This document shows, piece by piece, positions 26,501-35,842 of a stretch of DNA of 64,000 nucleotides (its first letter is position 1; every line of letters begins with the position of its first letter). The stretch covers positions 310,001-374,000 of the forward strand of contig JACTAT010000049.1 in assembly GCA_014526335.1 (NCBI GenBank). Direction: 5' to 3'. This DNA is from Chrysaora quinquecirrha (Eukaryota; Cnidaria; Scyphozoa; Semaeostomeae; Pelagiidae). A program made the position numbers and the translations under genes. Below the pieces are notes generated by a model, which was given only the letters and a program-made list of their open reading frames with translations, was not told the DNA's origin and did not search any database.

Positions 26501-26728
26501 ATTGGTTAATTTTGCATGAATAAAACCCGTCAAATGCAATAGTTATTTAAAAATTTGCATACTGTGTAACATTTATTTTTCACCTCATATTGCCAGTACT
26601 ACAAGTCTGAGCAATATTACTGTGCAAAGACAAACATAAAATTCTATTAGTGTACATCCTTAAATTAACGCCTGTTTCTTTTAAATGCCTCCATCTAACT
26701 AACGCCCCCTAAAAAACTTGGGGATGAA
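23525..26728. other. Long stretch without a supported gene
   Basis: Open frames here (25011-25238, 25382-25651, 25785-26042, 26198-26509) show no domain and no linked exon set. The sequence is mixed unique and repeat-like. I see no clear transposon termini. Confidence 0.4.
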
Positions 26729-27017
26729 GACCCTGTGCACACGAGAGTGGATCCGTTTGGGTCCGTTCCCAAACTGGATCCGATCCAAAATATTGTTTGC
26801 GTACACACGGGAACGGGCCCAAAATGTTCTGCGTGCACACGGGATCGGATCCAAGCGGATCCATGGTCAAGGGCATGCGCACAAAACAGCATGTAAACAA
26901 AGAACACACATTTTTGGCGCCATTTGTTTATTATGGTTTATTGTTGCGACCCGACTCACTCTCAATTCACTGAAAGGAAAAGTTCTCACAAGGCGATGGC
27001 TTTGCAACAAACTGAAA

Positions 27018-27291
27018 CAACAGGCAGTAAAACGAGAAATTTTATCTGGACAGACGAAGAAAAGCATTGTTGTTGAGAATTGTTCTCGATTATAAAAGCA
27101 AAAAGCTCGCTGACGCGCAGGATTGGGAAACAGTGCGATCAAAATATGAGAACATCACTGCACGATTTATTGAGGCCTATCCAGCAACACAGCAACTTGC
27201 TTTTCCACTGATATGGGTCTTCGCATGTTTGTTGTTTGCCCACGTAGAAGAGGACGCAGCAAGTCACACAGCACAAAAAAACTATCCCTAG
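27018..27291 (+). pseudogene. Myb/SANT-like protein fragment of the Harbinger element
   Basis: The reading begins FIWTDEEK, shifts frame at an AAAAG near 27060, and continues LLLRIVLDYKSKKL..DWETVRSKYENITARF. That is the tryptophan-spaced helix pattern of the Myb-like DNA-binding partner encoded by PIF/Harbinger elements, which helps import and target the transposase. The frame loses similarity after about 27190. It is truncated and non-functional. Confidence 0.75.
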
Positions 27292-27310
27292 ACATTCTAA
27301 AATTTTCTCA

Positions 27311-27667
27311 CTATTCCTCAGGAAGCACAATATTTCGCAAAAAGTTTTGCCACCAAGCATCTGTTCGTCCAGGCCTAACCCATAACAACCTTTTCTTCGG
27401 AACGCGATTTCCATCTTTGGTTACATCTGCCACTGCCAAATTTTGCACTGTTGGCCTATAAGAACTTGTTGATAGAATCTCACGTAAAAGCTGTCGTTGC
27501 CTTGCAAAATGCTGAGTAGAAACTGTAGCCACAATGCTTAATGCTGATGACAAATATGATAAAAGGGCTTTCATAAAACCTAAAATTAATGCTCTTCTTT
27601 GTGTATCCATTATTGTGCTCTGATTTTCTAATATGGCGCGCAAATTGAGAAAACGAAGAGTACACAA
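27311..27667 (-). pseudogene. Harbinger (HARBI1-like) transposase N-terminal fragment
   Basis: The translation runs about 118 residues and ends with WVRPGRTDAWWQNFLRNIV then LPEE. This is the conserved N-terminal block of PIF/Harbinger transposases just before the DDE domain. The ORF stops there at the deletion boundary, so no catalytic residues are present. It faces the Myb-like fragment, as in autonomous elements. Confidence 0.85.
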
Positions 27668-27922
27668 TGAAGTTGAGCCTCGTGTTTACTGAAAAATAGC
27701 CTCGTTTTCTATCCGTACCAGTTTGGGCCCGATCCAGCTGTGCACACGGGAGCCAAGTGGATCGGACCCAAACAAGCACGCTTTTTTTATCCGTACCAGT
27801 CTGGTACGGATAGCAGATCCAAACTAGATCGGATAGAAGTGTTCTCGTGTGCACGGAAGGCCTATCCGTACCAGTTTGGGAACGGACCCAAACGGATCCG
27901 CTCTCGTGTGCACGGGGTCGAA

Positions 27923-28625
27923 ATTAACACCTCGGGTGTATATGTCTGGATTAACAGTACGTTCCTCATAACCAGGGCTTTTATTAGGCAGGGGTTGAAA
28001 CTTCATTCACGATCTCATTGGCGGGGGTGAGAATGAACAGTGGGTCGATGCTGAGATGCAATGCAAACGAGCCATAGAGTACTTATAACCTTAGGACATC
28101 AAAAGTTTTAACAAAAAATAGAGTGCACAACACAAATGAAACCTCACAGCAAATTAAGCAACAAATTTTCATACCAAAATGAATGCAAAATTTCAATAAG
28201 TTGGGGCAAAATTTGAAAAAATGAAGTGGGGGAGGGAAATAACACACTAAAGAGTAGCTACACTAAAATCATTCACTCCCATTGAAAATTCTGTTAGGCG
28301 GATATTTTTCTGATTTCCAGCATTGGAAATAATATCTCTACAGTATAGGAAATAATATCTTGTATCTCTACAGTGCGAAACAATGTTGTAAAGTATGGTT
28401 TGCAAAGGGCAAAAACTTTCCAAAAAATGTTTTAATGTACTGAAAGACATGTTTTAATGTACTGAAACAGGCAATAGAAACTGCCTGATCCCAGTACCTG
28501 ATCATAACTCATTTGACTTGAAAATTGGATAACTGTCCATTCTTTTCACAACTAAACCTTGCAATGAATTATAGAAGCCCAAAAACATGCCACTTAATGT
28601 TTTTCATCATATTCAAAGAAGACAT
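27923..28625. other. Intergenic, short local duplications only
   Basis: There is no gene. A small tandem duplication, atgttttaatgtactgaaa, occurs twice near 28427-28467, and aataatatct recurs near 28330-28355. Confidence 0.5.
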
Positions 28626-28980
28626 TCCCTGCTGGAGCTGAATTACCACAGGAATGTGCTAATGGAAATGCTTCCGCAGAAACCAATCTCCTTGAAGCTA
28701 TGCTGGAGAAGATCAAACTAGTGGTTCTGGAAGAAGGACTTATCCCAAAAGTTAACTTACTCTCTCCATGCTGTACAGCAAAATACCTCCACTGATACCA
28801 ACGTCACAGAGGCGTTCGGAGCTCAATACTGAGAAATTTAAGAAAAGTTTTTATCTGGAAGATGAGATTCAACAGTTTGATGGGAAGATAATAAATCCAT
28901 GTCAGAGCCCTGTCAGATTAGTATGCATTTTCCATATGCCCTTCGCAAATGCTAAATCGTATCTTCTTGTTGGGGATTGA
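28626..28980 (+). pseudogene. Broken paralogue of exon 6 of the 7-19 kb gene
   Basis: Frame A from 28626 reads NLLEAMLEKIKLVVLEEGL, matching exon 6 (NLEETLELIRLHIIEKAF) in spacing of L, E, I and K/R. After a frame change near 28765, frame B reads YSKIPPLIPTSQRRSELNTE, matching YFKIPPVIAFKQRRKEVNTE in exon 6. Over 27 aligned residues of the second block I count about 15 identities. The neighbouring exons are not seen, so this is an isolated exon-sized relic. It shows the gene belongs to a multicopy family. Confidence 0.7.
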
Positions 28981-29240
28981 CACATTGCAAGCCTGGGAGT
29001 AGGGAATGTTATTTCGGAGAAGACATAACTTGGAAACACTGCAATTGAAATTGAATAGATATTCTCAAAACCATCAGTGCACTGTATTTATTGATTCGGT
29101 AATTATTATTATTTGCATGCATCTGCTAATGAGGCACAGATGCTACATGAACAATAAGTAAGAAACCGCAGTACTAATAGACCCCTTTCACAATTCATTT
29201 TAACAGTGAGGCCGCGAATCTGAAACGAGGCTAACATTGT

Positions 29241-29879
29241 TTGAGAAAACCTCAGCATGAACAGGGACACGTGTCCAAGAATTGCAGAAGTACATCAAAA
29301 TGCTATGTCTGTCAAGGAAAACATAACACTGCCATCTGCTTTAAACTGGAAAAGAAATATTCAGGAAATAAAGAAAAGTCTAATGAAGAAGAAAAGTCTG
29401 TGACCACGGCGACAAGTAAGCAGAAATCAAATGTGCTACTGCAGACAGCCCAAAAGTATGCTTTTGGAGATGATCCGAGCAAGAGAACACTTGTTCATGT
29501 TTTGTTCGATTCTGGTAGTCAGAAGACTTACGTCACTGAAGAGCTCAAAAAGAAATTGGAACTGACAACAGAAGAGGTTGAAGTCATTAATATAAACACG
29601 TTTGGATCAGAGAAGTATACTAAGAAAAGTTGTGATCGTGTAACTATAAATTTAGAAGTAGGGGATGAGGTTATGCCTGTGAAAGCTCTTAGTTTTCCCC
29701 AGCTATGCTCTCCAGTAAGCACACGGATAGATATTGGCAGCTATCCGCACTTGCAAGGCATTAAGCTAGCTGATAGTTTTGCAGCGAATAATAAGGCTAT
29801 TGACCTGGTTTTAGGCGTAGATTATTATCATGATATGCAAAGTTCGCAAAGGCAGCGAAGGGCCCGTTGCTGTCAGTAG
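29241..29879 (+). pseudogene. BEL/Pao gag zinc knuckle and aspartic protease
   Basis: A CCHC-like segment (CYVCQGKHNTAIC) is followed by a retropepsin-type domain with LFDSGSQKTYV, the DSG catalytic triad, and LGVDYYHDM at its end. Protease cleaves the polyprotein in the particle. The frame is lost at about 29830; the next frame (29830-30210) carries GPVAVSSKLGWLLSGPV, the linker seen in BEL/Pao polyproteins. Confidence 0.85.
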
Positions 29880-30204
29880 CAAGCTTGGCTGGCTTCTTTC
29901 AGGACCAGTTAAGTATGATAATAATAACATAACCATGTGTAGTAATGTTATAACAAATCTCGTTTTAGACATTTTACCTTCAAGGGATGAACCTGAAAGC
30001 GAAAACCGAGAAATAATTGATTCCCTGATTTCTTTTTGGAAGCACGAATCTGCAGGTATGGCCGATGGCTTTGACGAAAAGATAAAAGAGAAAAAAGCGA
30101 CGAAAACCGAAATTGAATTCAAAGATGGACGTTACGAGGTAAGCCTTCCTTCGAAGGAAAATATCGTTGATTCTTACTGTCAAATTTCGAAATTTGTAAT
30201 AATA

Positions 30205-31246
30205 GGTTGAATTCGCTGTTTGATAAACTGAAATTGAAACCCAAATTATTGCGTCAATACGATGATATTTTTCGTGAACAACTTAATTCTCGTGTAATCA
30301 AAAAGGTGCCCGAAGTTGAATTGGAGAAAGAAGGCACTCATTATCTTTGTCACTTTGGTGTGGTCTGGTCATGAGTGACCGACAGACCACAAAGCTTCGC
30401 ATTATTTTTGATGGCTCTGCAAAGTCTGTGAAAGATTCTCTTTCACTCAATGATTGCTTAGAAATAGGAGGTAATTATATGCCGTTGCTATTTGATACCT
30501 TAATACGCTTTCGTTCTAAGACAATAGGAATTAGGTCAGATGTCGAAAAGGCATTTCTCAAAATCGCAATTAATGAGAAAGATAGGGACGTCCTAAGATT
30601 CTTGTGGTATGACGATGCTAATAAACCTAATCCGTCTATTGTGCAGTATCGATTTCGTCGTCTTGTCTTCGGATTAACGTGTAGTCCCACATTGTTAGGG
30701 CAAACAATTCGTCATCATGTTGCTAAGTTTGAAAATGAAAGCCCTGAATTCATTTAAATTCTGAATAGATTGTACGCTGATGATTTGATTTGCAGCGTTG
30801 ACAGTGCTAATGAAGCTTTAGAAATCTATAAACAAGCAAAATCGATTATGCTAAAGGGTAGTTTCAACTTGCGCAAATGGAATACCAATGATAAATCAGT
30901 TCTGAATGAAATCCTCAAGATGGAGAGCAAAGAAAGTGCATCAAGTAAGACTGATAACGAGGCTTTGAATGTGAAGGAGGATGATAGTAGTTAATCTGAG
31001 TATGCGCTAGATATACCTTCAACCCAGGAATATTTGAAAGTATTGGGGGTAAATTGGGACAGCAACGCTGACAAATTCGTATTTGATTTATGTAATATCG
31101 TAGAATTTGCAAAATCGTTACCAGTCACTAAAAGATCACTGTTGAAAATCGTTGCCAAATTATTTGACCCTCTAGGGTGCCTCAGTGTTTTCACTATAAA
31201 TTTTAAGATCTTGTTTCAGCAATTGTGTGTTGATAAAATCGGTTAG
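30205..31246 (+). pseudogene. BEL/Pao reverse transcriptase
   Basis: It starts around NRLNSLFDKLKLKP and has YLCHFGVVW and KLRIIFDGSAK. The first catalytic Asp is in IRSDVEKAFLKI, followed by DVLRFLWYDD, LVFGLTCSPTL and the YADD box at about 30777. A TAA at 30755 separates the palm motifs, a TAA at 30992 and a TAG at 31244 follow, and an upstream shift lies near 30340. It would copy element RNA into cDNA if intact. Confidence 0.9.
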
Positions 31247-31774
31247 GACAAAGTCCTGAAAGGATCTTATCGTGAGAGGTATGAAAAGCTTATGAAGGAT
31301 CTTGAAAAGGTCCATGACGTAGATATCCCGAGGTGTCTTGTTAGTAAAGGTAGTGAAATCAAGAAAGTCCAACTGCATGGGTTTTTAGACGCTAGCATAC
31401 AAGCCTGTGCTGCTGTAGTGTACTTAAGAATCGAATATGTATGTGGTAAGGTCGAAACTAAATTTCTTGCGTCACAATCAATGGTTAGTCCTATCAAATA
31501 TCAAAGTATTCCGAGATTGGAGCTTCTAGGGGCTTGCCTTTTAGCCAAATTGGTCAATACTTTAAGTGAAATATTGAAGGAGGAATTGGGTCAACAGCGT
31601 ATCGATAGATACTATTGGACTGATTCGTATTCCGTATTATGCTGGATTGGCAACGAAAAACCCTGGAATCAATATGTACCTCATTGTGTATCGCAAATAC
31701 TTGAAACTTCGAATAGGGAACACTGGTTCCATTATCCAGGAGTTAAATCCAGCAGATTTACCATCGCGTGGTAA
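31247..31774 (+). pseudogene. BEL/Pao RNase H
   Basis: The blocks LHGFLDASIQACAAVVY, FLASQSMVSPIKYQSIPRLE and YYWTDSYSVLCWI follow RNase H spacing with Asp, Glu and Asp. The expected tail NPADLPSRG is present but in a shifted frame near 31745-31775. RNase H removes the RNA strand during cDNA synthesis. Confidence 0.85.
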
Positions 31775-31820
31775 ATAAAACAATCTCGCAGGAAATTTTT
31801 TCTGGTAGGAGGGTCCTACC

Positions 31821-33034
31821 TTGGAATCAGAACGTGAGGAATGGCCTACACTTCCAGGCAATAGCGAGTTAGAAGTGGAAAATGCAATGAAAGAAAAACG
31901 TAAATCCGATCCCAATGTTACTCATGCACTTTTAACAAGTAGTATATCCTTAGGAAATATAAAGGATATTATTGACATCGAAATATTCAGTGATAAGGGC
32001 AAGCTAATGAGAACATTTGCATGGGTGTTAAGGTTTATCAAAAATGTAAAATCGGCAGCCAATAAAGAATCGTTAAACAAAGAAGCAATCATTAGTGTTC
32101 TCGAGATGAATTCTGCGGAGAAAAAGGTAATTCGATTTATTCAGAATGAGTGTTTTAAGAACGAAATAGATTATTTAATGAACACTGACACTGCCGTAAG
32201 TAGAAAAAGACTCCCTTGTATGTAGATCAATTTAATCTCTTCATAGATGAAGACGGTATATTGTGTTGTAGATCTCGATTAGGAAAATCATCAGTTGTAG
32301 AAACTGGAAAAATACCCATTCTACTGCAATTTAAACATTGTTATTCGGATCTTTTGATTAAGGACTATCATGATAAAGCGTTACATGGAGGTATAAGAGA
32401 CTCGTTAAACTTACTTTGTCAACGATACTGGGTGCTTCGGGGGAGGGAGAAAGTAAAGAGCGTAATTGGTAAGTGTATAATTTGTAGAAGGTTCGAAGGT
32501 GTTCCTTTTAAAATGAAATATTCCCCTGACTTACTGCAATTTCGTGTGGACGAAGCACTGCCGTTTTCTCATGTTGAAGTCAACTTTGCTGGTCCCCTAT
32601 CAGTTAAAGTTTCTAAAGGCTCCGAAGATAATCGAAAAACATACGTCTGTCTGTTTACATGTGCAAGCACTCGAGCTGTGCACTTAGAGTTGGTAGAATT
32701 GTTAACGGTAGAATGGTTCATTCGTGCCTTCCGTTGTTTCTGTGCTCGCAGAGGTTTACCCTCAACGTTAATTAGCGACAATGCGAAAACGTTTAAATCA
32801 GCTGCAAAGGAAGTAAGGAAATTGGTAAGATTGCCCAGATTGAAAGAATATTTTAGGAATAAAGAGGTTAAATGGAAATTTATCGTAGAGCTTGCACCTT
32901 TTCAAGGAGGATTCTGGGAACGTTTAATTCAAAGTACTAAGCGTTGTTTGGTCAAAGTCGTTGGTCGATCGTATCTTGAATGCAATGAATTAAGCACCAT
33001 CTTAGTTGAAATAGAAAGCGTAATAAATTCTTGA
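31821..33034 (+). pseudogene. BEL/Pao integrase with zinc-binding domain
   Basis: A frame with EREEWPTLPG covers 31821-32225, then a shifted frame from 32216 carries the H2C2 finger (HDKALHGG..CIICRR) and the integrase core. In the core the first catalytic position reads EVNFAGPL: the usual Asp is Asn, codon AAC at 32582-32584. The second is ISDNAKTF and the third lies in GGFWERL. A TGA at 33032 ends the frame, and similarity continues past it. Confidence 0.88.
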
Positions 33035-33660
33035 TTGCTTACTTATGTTTACGACGACTGTGAAGGTATATCATATGCATTAACTCCCTTGCAATTAGTA
33101 AACCGTAGGAATTTAGATTGTTCGCCTAATCATGACTTTTTTTTCAATACGTAGGAAAGTTTGTCGAAACCTGCTAAGTACAATCGAAGGTTATTGACCG
33201 AATTCACAAAACGGTGGAAAAATGAATATCTGTTGAGCCTTCTAGAGGCATACAGGCCTAAAGGTAGTCAATCTGAGCCTGATATTAAAGTTAATGATGT
33301 TTGCATTCTGAAAAATGAGCAGGTGAAAAGGACATTCTGGAAGCTTTGCAAGGTGGTGGAATTAATAAAAGGTGCCGATGGGTCTGTCAGATCAGCGAGG
33401 ATAGAGGTGATATCTAACAATAAAGGGAAGAAAATGTTAAATAGATCTTTGAAATATTTAATTCCATAAGAGATAAGGAGTCAGCCCTTACTGCAAGCAA
33501 CACCCGCAAAGCAACCAGGTCATCAAGCAGCCTCGTCTACGAATGCGGCAGCACAGAAAGGTATGCAAGCATTGCAGCCAGCTGCAGAGCAGTGCACAAG
33601 GCCAAGGCGAAACGCTGCTGCAATTGGAGAGTTGCGCCGAAGGGAAACTACTATCTGAAG
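33035..33660 (+). pseudogene. BEL/Pao integrase C-terminal DUF5641-like tail
   Basis: After two stops the same frame reads RRLLTEFTKRWKNEYLLSLL, DVCILKNEQVKRTFWKL and GADGSVRSARI, the C-terminal domain of BEL/Pao integrases. A short basic end (RRNAAAIGELRRR) is found near 33600-33645 in another frame. Confidence 0.8.
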
Positions 33661-33845
33661 CTGTAGTTGTATGGATTAATTGGGTTTTCTTATGAAATTT
33701 TTGTATTCAAGTTTTACATGGACTGTTTTTTTGCTTACAATGTTATCATCAGTGTTTTGTTAAAGTTTCGAAATTAATCTTTTGTGTAACTTTCATATTA
33801 TATTGTAGTATTTCCATTATTGCATAATTCAAAATCGGGGGAGTG

Positions 33846-34095
33846 TGTTGTAAAGATTGCATCCCATTGGCTGCACATTCAGGCCCGGTCCCAGGGTTTC
33901 CCAACACGTGGTTTTGTTACAACGCACGGCTCTGAATAAAAGGGCTTGGTTTGTCATTGAAATAGACAGTCACGAAATATGCATGGGATATGCCTGATAT
34001 GAATTTGAGTTAAACGTTATTATTCTTTTGTGTTCATCAATATATATAAAATTGGATAGTCTGTCTTCTTCGGACCCTAAACTCACTTTACAACA
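33846..34095 (+). repeat. 3' LTR of the BEL/Pao element
   Basis: It is 250 bp, starts TGTTGTAAAG and ends with the inverted match CTTTACAACA (5'-TG..CA-3'). A purine-rich tract (cgggggag) lies immediately before it and an AATAAA at 33935-33940 inside it. No partner LTR is in the window. Confidence 0.85.
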
Positions 34096-34900
34096 ATCAC
34101 ATTCAATTAACATATCAGTTATGCGAAAATCAATGGTACTCATGAATAAGATTTCATAACAGCAAAAATGTGAAAAAAATCAAAGAGAAAACATTCAGTC
34201 TATTTAAATCCTTACGAGTTATTGATGGTCAGACTTAATTGTATATGGATGGATCCAGTCCGAATCTTTCATTTCACTGACCTCCTGCCCACATTCAGCT
34301 GAGATTTGCTCACATTTGAGCTCTTCTACAGGTTTCCTTTTTTTTCTCTTAGGACGTTTATTCTAGAAATGAAATAACAGCTATTTACTTAACTAGAAAA
34401 AATAAAATCCCGAAGGTAAATAAAAAATAACAGTTTGAAAGGAATGAATATTTAAAAATAGAATATAATATTCTCATACCTATTCTACAATGTTTGGCAT
34501 ACCTATTTTACAATAAAAACAATGTTTGATCATTCTTCTAGGGGATAATACAAGCAACTCTTATGTTGAACCTTGCATGCCTTGCATCCTGCTCATTTCT
34601 GACCAATTTCTTCTGCCAATGTTTACTGCCAATGTAGAAATTAAACGTGAATTCTTCCTTCAGGAGGAATTCTTGACATTCAGTGACAACTTTGTCTTGT
34701 GCATTCATCTTGGACTCATTCTGGAATGACTTAGAAGATTTATCTGATAAAACCAAACACTATCCCTCTTACTTATAGACGTTATCTACCCTATCCCCCT
34801 AATTTTTAGACATTATCACATTCAATGAACATATCAATTATGCAGAAATCAATGGTACTAATCAATGAGATTTCATAACAGCAAAAAATGTAAAAATTTA
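34096..34900. repeat. Direct repeat pair of ~85 bp beside the LTR
   Basis: The phrase beginning atcacattcaat and ending near gcaaaaatgt occurs at 34096-34175 and again at about 34816-34900 with scattered differences. The first copy starts exactly at the LTR boundary. The intervening ~640 bp holds no recognisable gene. Confidence 0.8.
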
Positions 34901-35842
34901 AAAAAAGTGTATTTAATATCTATTTAATGTTTCTTATTTGAGTCTTTCCATTACTATATTCCTTCAAACCTTTCTTCTCCTTTTTTGTTGTCTCACAAGA
35001 GCTATTTACTTGGAAGTATTGCCTGATCAGTCCATGGAGGTTCATATTCTAAAGCTTTAGAGAAATTACTTGGGGAACTATAATCAGATTCTTAGCTTAT
35101 ATTTTACTAATGTAATAGTGAGTAATTATGCTAAGTAATAATGAGATATCTAGAACTTTTCATTAAAATAATATAAAAAGCGACTCTTATTTTCAAATGT
35201 TAGTGACCACCATGAGTTGAATAATAGTGAGTTAGGAATTGTGAGTATCATAGCGGTATCAATAGTTGATTTGAGCTATCGAGAGATTTCATTTGTGAGT
35301 TTGTACCTTCTCAGAGGTATCTGTGATTTTACTGTTCAACTACTATGAGGTATTGTCGTGGACAACCATATTATTTCCCAACAAAGTCCAGATGCTAAAT
35401 TTCAGTATAGTAGCTAATTTGAAAAATTTACAGATGAAAGTCTGCAAGTTGAATCTAATGATTGGAAATTTATACTTCAGCTCCATTGCAATACTATTTA
35501 CTGGCACGCTGGGTATCTAATACTTAGGCCTACTTTACCTGCACAGTTTTGTGGAACTTTGACAGGCCTAATATGGGCCAACAAGAACCTACTTTTCCTT
35601 TGGTCTTGCTATTTCGTACACAGAAATATACCTATGCCTTGACTTGGAAGCAGTTTGTCGCTCTTGTATCTTTAAGGATTAGCTGGCATGTATTGCTTTT
35701 CCCTGACATTCTTATGGACCTTAGAGAAACACTCTAGAATTTAGATATTTGCAGATTAGAGCAGATATTCAGGTGATTCTTCCCACATGCAGTGAGAACA
35801 CCAATGTAATGAAACAAAATTCATCCTACAGATAATTTCATT
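34901..35842. other. No gene recognised
   Basis: AT-rich sequence. Plus-strand frames at 35323-35520 and 35549-35737 lack motifs and splice partners. Confidence 0.45.

Larger units (their letters stand above)
26729..27919. mobile_element. Non-autonomous PIF/Harbinger transposon
   Basis: The ends are inverted: the left end starts GACCCTGTGCACACGAGAG, and the right end, read in reverse, starts GACCCCGTGCACACGAGAG. Similarity continues inward for about 45 bp in total (ggatccgtttgggtccg). The trinucleotide GAA flanks both sides (26726-26728 and 27920-27922), the 3-bp duplication expected for PIF/Harbinger. Inside are the two hallmark genes as 5' fragments pointing at each other: a Myb/SANT-like protein and a HARBI1-type transposase N-terminus. 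The catalytic DDE part is missing, so the element is a deletion derivative. Subterminal words such as tatccgtaccag recur, including a perfect 25-bp palindrome at 27788-27812. Confidence 0.9.
29235..34095 (+). mobile_element. BEL/Pao LTR retrotransposon, 5'-truncated and degenerate
   Basis: Order: gag zinc knuckle, aspartic protease, reverse transcriptase, RNase H, H2C2 zinc-binding plus integrase, DUF5641-like tail, polypurine tract, 3' LTR. This order and the motif GWLLSGPV after the protease are characteristic of BEL/Pao. No upstream copy of the LTR exists in the window; the element begins abruptly at the zinc knuckle. The main frame carries in-frame stops at about 30755, 30992, 31244 and 33032, plus frameshifts near 29830, 30205 and 31750-32215. 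Not autonomous. Confidence 0.93.

Noticed and set aside
26198..26509. 103-residue plus-strand ORF
   Set aside because: No motif, no splice partners, low-complexity Cys/Leu composition. Not enough to call a gene.
26695..26909. Minus-strand open frames with CTQ/VCTR repeats
   Set aside because: They are translations of the Harbinger terminal and subterminal inverted repeats.
28384..28396. tgttgtaaag as a possible 5' LTR start of the BEL element
   Set aside because: Only the first ten bases match; the rest of the 250-bp LTR is absent, so it is a chance match.
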